Source: Beta vulgaris subsp. vulgaris (lineage: Eukaryota > Streptophyta > Magnoliopsida > Caryophyllales > Amaranthaceae). Taken from it: a stretch of 64,000 bases of DNA. The stretch is from NCBI RefSeq assembly GCF_026745355.1, contig NC_079202.1, forward strand, positions 40,500,715 through 40,564,714, read 5' to 3'. Positions 25,001 through 34,846 of the stretch are shown here, one piece after another. Numbering within the stretch: the first letter of the stretch is position 1; each line of letters starts with the position of its first letter. The notes under the pieces are model-generated. The model did no database searches and was not told the DNA's origin. It worked only from the letters and a program-made list of their open reading frames with translations. The translations under genes were made by a program, and so were the position numbers.

Positions 25001-27819
25001 TTCTTAACTTTCCTAGTTCACTCTTTCTATTCCCCATAAGAGGAGCGGATGTTGAAGCCAGTTTTACCCCATTTTGCTTGCATAAAGTTATTTTTGCATA
25101 TATTAACTGGAAGCACTTATTTTGATGGTTACCGACATAGAACAAATTCTGTGTGACGTGGTGAGGTATGCGGTTCGATTTTATATAGCACCAAATTATT
25201 TGTATTTCTTACTTTCTTGTTATCTCATTTGTTGTTGTTTATTGATTTTTAATAGTGTTTTTCATAGAAGAATTTTGATGCTGGGATATTAGTTACAGAG
25301 GTTCTTTTAAAGAAACATGTCTTTGACCTTTTATTCTAACTTGCTTGACAGCATTTTATATTTCTTCATTCTCAAGTTTTCTCTTGCTTTTTTAATTGAT
25401 TTCTACTCGATTATAAACGGTTTTTCCACCAAATACCCTTCACAAATCGCGAAATTCACCATATACTCTCAATGTTTTAGATATTCACCATATATCCCTG
25501 ACTTTTCAAAATTGTGTACCATATACCTTTTTTTTCTAACGGACGTTAAGTCGCCGTTAGCTTTATTTACGATATTCTCATTATTAATCTCTAACCTTAA
25601 AATCCTAATACCCTAAACCCTAATCCTAATCCCTAACCCTAACCCGAACCCTAATCCCATGCCTAACCCTAACCCTAACCCCCTCCCAACTCCAACCCCC
25701 TCCCCCTCCCCCTCCCCCCTAGCCGCAGCCCCTTCCCCTCCCCCACCCCCTCTTTCTCCACCGCCTGTTTCCCCACCGCCTGTTTCCCCACCGCCTGTTT
25801 CCCCCACCGCCTGTTTCCCCCAGCCTGTTTCCCCCACCCCCTCTTCCTCCACCATCGATTTCGCCCTCCCCTCCACCGCCGATTTTCCCAGCCCCCACCC
25901 CTGCTCTTCGAATTCCCAAGTCCCCACTCCCTCTCCTTCTCTATTTTCGTGTGCCCAAAATCGTACTACCATGCTGCCACCCAACCTTCGACCACCTTGC
26001 GCACTCCCCAAACGCGCTCCCCTACTCCTCGCACCTTCTCTCTCCTTTCTCACAAACTCCCAAAGAGATCTAGAGATCGCTGCGGAAATTCAAGGGGGGA
26101 GTTTCCGAATTTCTAGGCTACGAGGGGACAGGGACTGGCAGGGGGAGGGGAGGGGGAAGGGTGGGGGTGGGCCTGGGGGTGGAGGGGATGGGGAGGGTGG
26201 TGGGCTTGGTGGGTTAGTGTTTGGGGGAGGGGAGGGGAGGGTGGGTTAGAATTAGGGTTATGATTAGGGTTAAAATTAGGGGTTCGGGATTAATGATGGC
26301 AATATTGTAAATAACGTTAACGGCAACCTAACGTCCGTTAGAAAAAGGGTGTTTGGTGAACATTTTCAGAAACTTAAGGGTATATGGTGAATATGTGAAA
26401 CATTGAGGGTATATGAATTTCGCGATTTGTCGGGGATATTTGGTGAAAAAACCGCGATATAAATGCTAAATCTCACCATTTTAGGGTTCTTCAAATATAA
26501 AAAAAGATATTATATTATATTATAATTAGGTCAATTACAACTTTGTCTAAAATCAATACGTGACTTACGACCTTTCAAAATAAGTAGAATAATTCTACAT
26601 TTAAAGCAGTTTTACTTACTATAAACACATCTTGCCTGTTTGACTCAAAATCACTGGACTCACAATTTAAAATAAATATATACATTATGACATTGTTTTT
26701 GGGCAAAAATCATGCACCGAATATCTAGGAAAGAGAAAGCAATAATATATACAAACCTCCTTAATAGGTTATAATCTACTCATTACTAAAAAAAACAGTT
26801 TGTAAGTCACATAGTGATCTATTGAGAATGTAGTTATTGACAAATTTTTCGAAGTACTGTAAAACGCATAATTTGTTAACCATATTTTCAACAAGAATTT
26901 AACTTAACAATTTTAACATGAAAATATAGACTTTTTTGCACATCCTTGATTATATCATTAGATTTCATTAAAGCACATCCTTATAAGGGTGTCAATTGAT
27001 TAACGGCTATGAATTATTGATGTGATTATTTTGATAATTTAATTAGTATCTCCGTCACATAATTCCTGGATCCGCCACTGTTGACAATAATAAACCATCA
27101 AAAGCAATGTCCCACCTAACTCCTAACCATACATCTGGTTAACTTGACTTGATAATCAAATAAACCTTCACCTAGCCAGAACATTATATGACAGGAAATG
27201 CTGACAACTAAATGCAAGAACACAAGAACATCGACAGCGCGTTACTGCTATAAAAGAAGCAAACATACCCGGAATCCATCTTCATATGGTGTGCATTAAA
27301 GAAAAATATTGTCGAAGGTATGAGTGTGATGTCAAAGTACTTGACATACACCTGCACATCCTCTGAATCAATATCAACCAATGCAACACGAGCAAATTTC
27401 GAGACATCTCGAGCTGATTTAGCCAACTGACACAAGCAAGATTACACAAAAACTAATTATAATCCAACCATATTGCCATTAATCAGAAATTTCTAAGCCA
27501 TTCTAAATTGATCATCATGCAAAGTTTATAATCAAAGGAATGTGAAACAAAATCTGCTTGCATAATTGAATTACAATTACAAATTAATAATAAAGAATTA
27601 GGAATTAGTCGAATCGAAAACTTCTAAGCAATAATAATAATGAATAATGATAGTCGGATAGAAAGAAAAGGAAGAGAGAGAAAATACGATGTCGTCGAGT
27701 TGGAGGCAAACGGGGTCAGAAGAACGGCCGAAGCGGAGGACGAGAACTTTGTCGAGAGTGTCTCTGATGATGGAGTCCACCTCCCTCTTCTCAGTCAGCG
27801 TTTCCTCTGTGTAACTCAT
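19046..27819 (-). CDS. TXNL4B: Thioredoxin-like protein 4B (TXNL4B/Dim2) homologue, 4 exons
   Basis: Exons read on the minus strand: 27819-27688, 27426-27269, 24493-24427 and 19144-19046. All introns are GT-AG (261, 2,775 and 5,282 bp) and every join keeps the frame, giving 151 residues, close to the roughly 149 of the animal protein. Diagnostic stretches: KVLVLRFGRSSDPVCLQLDD (24-43), YFDITLIPSTIFFFNAHHMK, TKWIGAFYKKQDFIDVVE, and the end IFRGAMKGKLIV...RIPKFQLLYKDV. The family has a thioredoxin fold without the redox CXXC pair; its relatives (Dim1/YLS8) belong to the U5 snRNP, and human TXNL4B binds the splicing factor PRPF6. A nuclear splicing role here is inferred from family. Start chosen: ATG at 27819 (MSYTEETLTEKREVD). 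A GTG-started extension upstream is not needed. Introns 2 and 3 are packed with transposons, but no exon is damaged. Confidence 0.93.
19690..19705 (+). repeat. Poly(C) run, 16 bases
   Basis: Sixteen consecutive C inside a pyrimidine-rich stretch (CTCCCCCTCCACC...). It lies just downstream (plus orientation) of the last exon, within intron 3. Confidence 0.9.
20713..21078. mobile_element. Stowaway MITE in intron 3
   Basis: Ends CTCCCTCTGTCCCATAATAT and the inverse ATATTATGAGACGGAGGGAG, with TA at 20711-20712 and 21079-21080. Length 366 bp. It belongs to the CTCCCTCCGTCCC family. Confidence 0.92.
21123..21361. mobile_element. Stowaway MITE in intron 3 (second)
   Basis: Ends CTTCCTCCGTTTCAC and GTGAAACGGAGGAAA between TA dinucleotides (21121-21122 and 21362-21363). 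Length 239 bp. Its interior matches the relic at 17540-17680. Confidence 0.88.
21775..22013 (+). repeat. LTR of a Ty3/gypsy-type fragment in intron 3
   Basis: It begins TGTAGTTTTGGCGGG and ends ATCCTGCAACA, followed at 22015 by TGGTATTAGAGCC, one base off the usual initiator-tRNA-Met primer site. A TATA-like CTATAAATAG lies near 21853, then a CT-rich leader. The left end is placed by the TG only. Confidence 0.65.
22222..22700 (+). pseudogene. Retrotransposon gag fragment
   Basis: From ATG 22222 (MDERFKLLEERLEEQ) the frame runs into PTLQFPSFDGTNRRIWIK near 22390-22442. After a frameshift near 22440 it continues as RRYFSLCKIAEECRVDLANL...ARFKDGKG to a stop at 22695. Order and motifs fit a Ty3/gypsy capsid with an N-terminal coiled coil. 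The pol genes are missing and the sequence decays after 22700. It has the sense opposite to the host gene whose intron it occupies. Confidence 0.7.
22700..24426. other. Intron 3 remainder, no gene seen
   Basis: 22700-23200 is probably further retroelement debris without a readable frame. 23230-23620 is rich in GTAACG/CGTTAC motifs on both strands (GCGGTAACGTTTGCGTTATTG, AACGTAACGGGAG), reminiscent of hAT subterminal repeats, but no ends were found. The rest is AT-rich. Confidence 0.4.
25419..26454. mobile_element. MULE in intron 2, telomere-like and GC-rich core
   Basis: Long inverted ends: the left CGGTTTTTCCACCAAATACCC mirrors the right GGATATTTGGTGAAAAAACCG, and the match continues with gaps for about 190 bp (for example CTAACGGACGTTA near 25538 and TAACGTCCGTTAG near 26329). 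Flanks CGATTATAAA and CGATATAAA look like a target duplication with one indel. The core begins with CCCTAA/CCCTAACCCTAA repeats (25607-25680), turns C-rich and proline-coding, then G-rich after 26090, and ends with TTAGGGTT. A 196-codon frame at 25659-26249 is low-complexity and not convincing. No transposase. Confidence 0.82.
26455..27268. other. Intron 2 remainder, nothing recognised
   Basis: AT-rich intronic DNA between the MULE and exon 2. No repeats or frames with support. Confidence 0.5.
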
Positions 27820-27880
27820 CTCCCCCTCTAGCTCCCCTCTCTTTGTTTCAGGCACAGCCGCACACGGGACTTCTCTCTAG

Positions 27881-27886
27881 TTTATA
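27881..27886 (-). promoter_or_regulatory. TATA box of the TXNL4B-like gene
   Basis: TATAAA on the minus strand, 62 bases before the ATG, implying a leader of about 30 bases. Upstream sequence is only about 80 bp long before the Stowaway at 27970-28215. Confidence 0.6.
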
Positions 27887-27969
27887 GCACTAGTTGTTGA
27901 GGCCGGACCATATTCCGAGCGTAATATTTTTTTTTTTAAGGAATCCGAGCGTAATATATTTAAGAACTA

Positions 27970-28215
27970 CTCCCTCCGTCCCTTAATAGAGTGTCCATTT
28001 CTCCAATGCATGTTTTGTATCGTTAATATCTTTAATTTCATATTAGTAAAAATTATAAAAGTTTGATTTTCTTAATGTACGTAATGAGACGAATCAAACA
28101 AGACCCCACATGACTATGTTTTTTCTTATATATTAGAAATATTTTTTGAGGGCTTTCTTTACCTTTGAATAGTGTCCAAAAAAGAAATGGGCACTCTATC
28201 AAGGGACGGAGGAAG
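27970..28215. mobile_element. Stowaway MITE in the TXNL4B-like promoter
   Basis: Ends CTCCCTCCGTCCCTTAATAG and the inverse TATCAAGGGACGGAGGAAG with TA at 27968-27969 and 28216-28217. Length 246 bp. Confidence 0.93.
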
Positions 28216-28358
28216 TAGTTATTAGGCCAGGGATAGGTCGTGAGTAACAAAAAAATTTCATTTATTAATATAAGTAACTTTAAACTTGTGCAAAATGCAC
28301 GGGAGGCTATATTTGTATGTGATATTATAAATTATTTATCAGACAAAAAGAGACATGT

Positions 28359-28685
28359 TGTTTGGGCCCATTTCTTGGACCAGCCCACCTATGGCAGAGT
28401 TATTAAAATACCCCTACATCTAGGGAAGCAAATCCTCCACCAGCTGGAGCTGACTAAAATACCCTCATTTATTAGGACTCCTATCCTCTATAAATAGGGG
28501 TTGTCTCATCAGACAAAGGTACGCAATTCTAAGCTACGGAAACCAGAGCATCTCTCTCTACATTGATCCATTTTCTCTCTCTACCTCAATCATCAACTGA
28601 CTTAGACATACCTTCTTGGGGCCTACATCAAGTCTCTCAGCACACATCAGCATTTGTGATCACCCTCAATTTCTTAGCAGAAACA
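28359..28685 (+). repeat. 5' LTR of the LARD-like element
   Basis: 327 bp with a TATA box (CTATAAATAGGGG, near 28488). Compared with the 3' LTR it lacks about 83 bp between GACTT and AGACATACC near 28605. Confidence 0.92.
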
Positions 28686-30299
28686 GTTTGGCGCTGTCTG
28701 TGGGGAAAGTACAAGAAGTTACTTCGCCACCACTCAGCAAAATTCACCTTGTTGCTACTCAGCAAAAATCACCTCATTGCTGCTCAGCAATGGCCCAACC
28801 ATGAAGACATGCTCCCAAGCCAACCGTTCCTGGAGAGCTCAAGCATCCATATGCACCTATGGTGCTATCCCTCTATTCGAATGATGAGAATTCCACCCCA
28901 ATGGAGAATCCACTACGGAGTCGGTCATCCGGCAGCATCAGGTTAGATATGAGTAGCTGACCCAATGCCCATACCCTCAACAAACTCTCGAGCAAAGTCG
29001 GATGGGTATGGTCTCCACTCGTCGTGAGGAGATCATTCGTCCTTCCTGAGATGGTCAGCCTAACCGGCTAGGGCCTAAATAGAGGGAAGGATCGCATCAA
29101 CCCTCAAAAGGATAAAACACGTTATCACTCGGAACAAGTTGTATGAAAGAACACAACCCATGAAGACTGCCTTGAGCAAGGAGTGTGGTGACTCAGAACC
29201 GTAAAACCTCTCCAGAATAAGAAGTGGCACCCTCGGGTTTATGATGTAGTTCAGCCGGAGGGGCCTATTCATCAAAAACATCGACTCATCAACGATGTCT
29301 ACTCATTTAAAGTACACACTCATCCTTGGGTGCCCACTCGGCGAAAAGAATATGCTCAGCCAGATGTGTCTATTCATCAAAGGCACCAACTCATCAATGG
29401 TACCTACTCCTTCGATGTACCCACTCACCCTTGGGTGCTTGCTCAGCCGAGACATCTACTCGGCCTCAGATGCCTACTGAACTTATGAGAAATTTATCTC
29501 GGCTTCAAAGGCACACTATCAAAAGCCTTGCATCACCCAGATCAGCCCAGCAAAACTAAGACTATCAAGTCAATAAAGGCAAGCAAAAGGAGACTCAAAA
29601 GGCGAGAATTTCGCCATGACACCTCCTCAGTCAGGAGGGGGAAATCTCACTAACATAGCCGAAAATGGCTAAGTACAGCACACCAGAACATTCATGATGT
29701 CAAAGTGGCGAGGCTCAAATCGACCCATATCCTCCATATCCGGACCCGCTCGGACAGTAGGAGACCCTTCTCCTTTGCCGAGTCACTCATACTTAGCCAA
29801 ATTCAAGCTAAGTACTTAATTGGCGCCCTCGGACGACATGTGGCTGATAGAAGACTCTCACTCCTTTATCGAGGCGCTCAGCTGATAGAAGACCCTCTCT
29901 CCTTCGTCGAGCCGCCCTTATACTTAAGCCAAATTTAGGCTAAGTAATTCACTGATACCTCCTCGGACAGGGACCCGGTCGGCCACTCAGTCTTGCACAT
30001 AACTTGAAGCGAGGCACAATCTCGGCCAAGGGAGCTGCTCGGGCAAACTATACTTTGCAAAAGTTCGAGGGCGTTTCACCCCTCTCGGGCCCAGCAGGGT
30101 CCCCCAGGAACATGGATCTCTCTCGTTTTCCGCTGGACGATCGCCTTGGGAAGGAATGATGCTACCCTATCCGATCATCCAGCGTGGGGCTAATTGCTTG
30201 AATGCCTCAGCTGGTCAAATGAATACACTTGATGGAGGTGCGATGATGTTCGTCATCTCCTGAACAAAAACTTCTCCAACGGCACTCAAATATGGAGAA

Positions 30300-30720
30300 G
30301 CCTCCCCCGACTAACTTAGTCGAAAAACGGCTAAGTATCAATAATTGGACCTACTCGAGACCTGAGTAGCGTCAGAAGACCTCCTCGGGAAGCATGGATC
30401 TCCCTAGCTAGCTTCCCCGAGTCGAGAATCTCCATCATGGGCACCTCCTCAGTCAGAAAAGGAGCATCCTACTTAGCCGAGAAACGGCTAAGTATTAACA
30501 ATTGAACCTACTCGGGATCTGAGTAGCGTTAGAATACCTCCTCGGGAAGCATGGAGCTAACAAAGCCCTCCCAGGTCGGGAAGCTCGTTCATTGGCACCT
30601 CCTCAGTCATAAGAGGAGCGTCCTAACCAACTTAGCCGAAATATAGCCAAGTATCAACGACTAGACCAACTCGGGAGTCGAGTAGCGTCGCAAGACCTCC
30701 TCGGCCAAACATGGGGCTCA
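30300..30720 (+). repeat. Long tandem repeat in the LARD interior (about 165 bp)
   Basis: Three diverged copies of a unit running from CTTAGYCGAAAAACGGCTAAG through GAGTAGCGT to GACCTCCTCGG. The inner CTTAGCCGAAAAACGGCTAAG is itself a hairpin. Confidence 0.75.
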
Positions 30721-30801
30721 TTAGCCTCCCGAGTCGAGCATATCTCGCGGTACCTCCTCGGCTAGACCAGGAGTACCCTACCACTTAGCGAAAATAGCTA
30801 A

Positions 30802-31096
30802 GTGCAAACAAATTCACCTCCTCGACCAATAATGGGGCTCATTAGCCTCCCGAGTCGAGCGTGCAAACAAATTCACCTCCTCGGCGAAACATGGGGCTCA
30901 TTAGCCTCCCGAGTCGAGCGTGCAAACAAATTCACCTCATCGGCGAAACATGGGGCTCATTAGCCTCCCGAGTCGAGCGTGCAAACAAATTCACCTCCTC
31001 GGCGAAACATGGAGCTCATTAGCCTCCCGAGTCGAGCGTGCAAACAAATTCACCTCCTCCGCCAAACATAGGGCTCATTAGCCTCCCGAGTGGAGC
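30802..31096 (+). repeat. 59-bp tandem repeat, 5 copies
   Basis: Units start at 30802, 30861, 30920, 30979 and 31038, each beginning GTGCAAACAAATTCACCTC and ending CCCGAGTCGAGC. Spacing is exactly 59 bp, with only a few substitutions. Confidence 0.97.
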
Positions 31097-31169
31097 GTGT
31101 ATCTCGCGGTACCTCCTCGGCTAGGCCAGGAGTACCCTATCACTTAGCGAAAATAGCTAAGTGCAAACA

Positions 31170-31890
31170 AATCGAGTCGCTCGGCCACTAGGAGACCCTC
31201 TCTCCTTTGACGAGTCGCTCTCATACTTAGCCAAATTAAAGCTAAGTACCTCATGGCACCCACTCGGACAGCATGGGGCTCATTAGCTCCTCATCTGAGT
31301 GGCGTCCGACCCGCTCGGCTTATTGGAGACCCGCTCGGCCACTAGGAGTAAGTCTCTCCTTTGACGAGTCACTCTCATACTTAGCCAAATTAAAACTAAG
31401 TACCTCATGGCACCCACTCGGACAGCATGGGGCTCATTAGCTCCTCATCCGAGTGGCGTCCGACCAGCTCGGCTTATTGGAGACCGCTCGGCAACTAGGA
31501 GACCTTCTCTCCTTGACGAGTCATCTCATACTTAGCCAAATTAAAGCTAAGTACTTCATGGCACCACTGACAGCATGGGGCTCATTAGCTCCTCACCGAG
31601 TGGCGTCCGACCAGCTCGGCTTATTGGAGACACGCTCGGCAACTAGGAGACCCTCTCTCCCTTGACGAGTCACTCAAATACTTAGCGAAATTCAAAGTAA
31701 GTACTTCATTGGCACCTACTCGGACATCAAGAGGCTCATTAGCTCCTCATTTGAGTAGCGTCCCGACGCTCGGCCACTAGGAGATCCCTCTCCTTTGACG
31801 AGTCGCTCTCATACTTAGCCAAATTAAGGCTAAGTACTTCACTCGCACCCACTCGGACAGCATGGAGCTCATTAGCCCCTCATCCGAGTG
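31170..31890 (+). repeat. Variable 130-160-bp tandem repeat, about 5 copies
   Basis: The marker ACTAGGAGACCCTCTCTCC (with variants) followed by CATACTTAGCCAAATTAAAG recurs near 31183, 31341, 31492, 31640 and 31773. A related single unit lies near 29753. Confidence 0.85.
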
Positions 31891-32354
31891 GCATCCAATC
31901 TACCTGGTCGGCCAAGTCTTAAGGACACCATGAAGCGAAGCCTCCAATGAACCGGGTCGGCCAAGCAAGGGTACCACATCAGCTCGGCCAGCTAGAACTC
32001 GCCCTTGGCACTTGGTCGGCCACTCGGCCATCTCGGAGCTACTCGGCAAGTCGGCCAATGAGCCCGCTCGGCAATCTCGGCTAAGGTACCAGCTCGACTT
32101 GGTCGGCCATCCTCGAACATCAGCTCGACCAACCATCAGTTCGGCTAGGGGAGTAGCTCGGCCTCGACCTAGGTCGGCCAACATCTGCACACCCTACTCG
32201 GCCAACGCCAAGGCACCTGGTCAGCCCTCTCGACCAAGGTACCTAGGTCGGCCACCAAGGCTCGAGGAGCCTGCTCGGCCATGAAAGTAACTTCGCTCGG
32301 CTCGAGCAACTCGGCCTCGGCCAGTAAAGCCCGGGGCGTCGCTCGATCAGCTCG

Positions 32355-32710
32355 GCCAGCAAGCACCTGGTTGGCCAGGAGGGTCACTCGATCGGCTCGG
32401 CCAACCAAGCACCTGGTCGGCCAGGAGGGTCGCTCCATCAGCTCGGCCAACCACGCACCTGGTCGGCTAGGAGGGTCGCTCCATCAGCTCGGCCAACCAA
32501 GCACCTGGTCGGCCAGGAGGGTCGCTCCATCAGCTCGGCCAGCCAAGCACCTGGTCGGCCATCCAAGCACCTGGTCGGCCAGGAGGGTCGCTCCATCAGC
32601 TCGGCCAACCAAGCACCTGGTCGGCCAACCAAGCACTTGGTCGGCCAGGAGGGTCGCTCCATCAGCTCGGCCAGCAAGCTCGGCTAACCTAGCACCCGGT
32701 CGGCCATCCA
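32355..32710 (+). repeat. 46-bp tandem repeat, about 7 copies with higher-order variants
   Basis: The unit is CCAACCAAGCACCTGGTCGG followed by CCAGGAGGGTCGCTCCATCAGCTCGG, at 46-bp spacing (32401, 32447, 32493). In later copies an extra CCAAGCACCTGGTCGG is inserted. Frames across it on both strands are compositional. Confidence 0.92.
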
Positions 32711-33000
32711 AGCACCCGATCGGCCAGCTCGGCCACAGGAAGCCACTTGAGTGGAGTACACTCCGAAAAAGTTTGGGGGCGTTGCCCCCTAACCCCCACT
32801 AGGGCGTTTCACCCCTGGACCCCGACTCGCTGACCCCCGTGATTGGTTAATCCTAGCGCCAGAAGATTTCCTCCACTACGATCCGACATGAAAATTCTTG
32901 GGTCCCGTTCAACATCAGCAAAAATGCAATCACCTTATTCCGCCAATCAACCGAACTAAAAATGGCGATTTCCACTCCGATTACTTGGCGTGGGGCTAAT

Positions 33001-33410
33001 TGTTTGGGCCCATTTTTTGGACCAGCCCACCTATGGCAGAGTTACTAAAATACCCCTTCATCTAGGGAAGCAAATCCTCCACCAGCTGGAGCTGACTAAA
33101 ATACCCTCATTTATTGGGGCTCCTATCCTCTATAAATAGGGGTTGTCTCATCAGAGAAAGGTACGCAATTCTAAGCTACGAAAACCAGAGCATCTCTCTC
33201 TACATTGATCCCTTTCTCTCTTTACCTCAATCATCAACTGACTTGGGCGTCGGAGGGGCGATCTCGGGCCACCCCCGGGGTAGGCTAACCTTGTTTTGCA
33301 GGATTCCGACGTACGGACAATGGAGCTCAGACATACCTTCTTGGGGCCTACATCAAGTCTCTCAGCACACATCAGCATTTGTGATCACCCTTAATTTCTT
33401 AGCAGAAACA
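33001..33410 (+). repeat. 3' LTR of the LARD-like element
   Basis: 410 bp, same ends as the 5' LTR. It contains the segment GGGCGTCGGAGGGGCGATCT through GGAGCTC (about 83 bp near 33244-33330) that the 5' copy lacks. Confidence 0.92.
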
Positions 33411-33415
33411 CATGT

Positions 33416-34846
33416 TATTAATGTCAGCAACATTTTTGTTTAATGAGATTGATTGAAATCAAACTGAATTGACAACATATTATGATAAAAAAAAAAAACA
33501 ATTACACTATCTAAATTGATACATACAATATTGGGTCAATACAACTTATACACGATTTAAACATTTTGAGAAACTTCCTTATAAACCACATTGGTTGAAA
33601 TAGATGAGTTGCCACAATCTATCACATATTAAGATTTTCATACCCTTTTTGCTTGTAACTCTTGAAATAGTAACATATAATTATTCGTGGTTAAATACAT
33701 AACCCAGCTTAAAAATATGGCTAACTTTATTCCTAAATGGGTCAATTGACTTATACAAAGCTGGCTTGTTTAACATTAAAAGTGACCCATTCTGAATTTC
33801 AAAGTAACCCATTTGGACTTGAAAGTGACTTGTTTTGACCAAAAGTGAAATAATCTTACATAAACTTATTATACTCCTAATACACATAATAGTAATTGAA
33901 TATAAAACCTACTAACCCTAACACTCTAATCATCCACCACTTCGTTATACACCCTTGTTCCTCGGTCCTCTTCCTCTTCCTTCATTCTCTATCTTTCCCT
34001 TGAAATTGCCAGAATTCAATTTTTTTCGTACCGAAATTGCCAAAAATTACAACCTTAAATTTGTTGATCTATTTTATGACAAATGATATTTCGATTTTTT
34101 GCACCTAAAAAAATACTTAATTTTTATCAATTCTATTTCAGCTTGTTTGATATTTGAGATTAGATATTATTTATATCATTTACATACATGTTGTGATGGT
34201 TACTTGTGTTCAATCGGATCGAAAAGTTGATTAATATTTTACCTCAAATTTTAGTTTTTTATTATTTTACAATATGTTCCTTGAAATCTTGTTAATAATT
34301 TAGTAAGATATTGATGACCTAAAAGTCGTGACATTGTAATTTATCCTATGTACTAAATATAAATTAACAAAAATTAAAGTGAAAAGACATTTTTCAATTC
34401 AATTTATGAAAAAAATAGGTTTGATTTATTACATGCATAAACAATATATTTCATTATTTATATCTCACATTGACTTCTCCTTACAAAATTGAGATTAAGA
34501 ATTCGATCATCAACTTAGTGACTTTCATAATTGTAAAACATGTAGTTTGCTTAAAGAAACAAAAACTTCATAATTTATATTAAATAAATGAATAGAGCAA
34601 CATAAACAACGTAGAAGTTATAGGTTTTTGTTATTATGTTCCAATGAACTTGTTCTCGTGAATTTGATAAGTTGTAGTACCTATGTTCGATTTTGATATA
34701 TTAAGTTAGTGTTAAACTATTAATTAAAATTGCAAAAAAGACCTGGGTGTGAAAAGTCTATGGATATTATGCCAATGGTGCATGGTGTCATCAATATAAC
34801 TCATGTATATATGTTATTTCATTAGCAAGTGCATTTTCTTGGAGAA
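33416..34846. other. AT-rich intergenic DNA
   Basis: No gene. 33690-33850 repeats AGTGACCCATT/GTAACCCATTT motifs that also occur in the tandem duplication at 35500-35600 and 42280-42360, so it may be an older related repeat. Confidence 0.5.

Larger units (their letters stand above)
28359..33410 (+). mobile_element. Complete non-coding LTR retrotransposon (LARD-like)
   Basis: Two LTRs (28359-28685 and 33001-33410) start TGTTTGGGCCC and end TTAGCAGAAACA. The target duplication CATGT flanks the element at 28354-28358 and 33411-33415. Directly after the 5' LTR lies a candidate primer site, TTTGGCGCTGTCTGTGGGG, the type used by Tat-lineage elements. Before the 3' LTR lies GGCGTGGGGCTAAT as polypurine tract. 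The 4.3-kb interior has no gag or pol and consists largely of tandem arrays rich in CTCGGCC. It must have been moved by another element's proteins. Confidence 0.92.

Noticed and set aside
25607..25680. CCCTAA repeats as a true telomere or interstitial telomere
   Set aside because: Units are irregular, short, and mirrored at the other edge of a MULE core, so an element-internal origin is more likely than a chromosome-end relic.
25659..26249. 196-codon frame rich in proline then glycine
   Set aside because: It is produced by the C-rich and G-rich halves of a MULE core. A matching long frame exists on the other strand, and there is no recognisable domain.
30802..31096. Regular 59-bp repeats that resemble a CRISPR array
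   Set aside because: Units are contiguous, with no unique spacers, and lie inside a plant LTR element. It is a tandem satellite-like array.
32281..32802. 173-codon frame with repeated SARPTKHLVGQ-like words
   Set aside because: The words are translations of the 46-bp tandem repeat. Open frames occur on both strands because the unit lacks stops.
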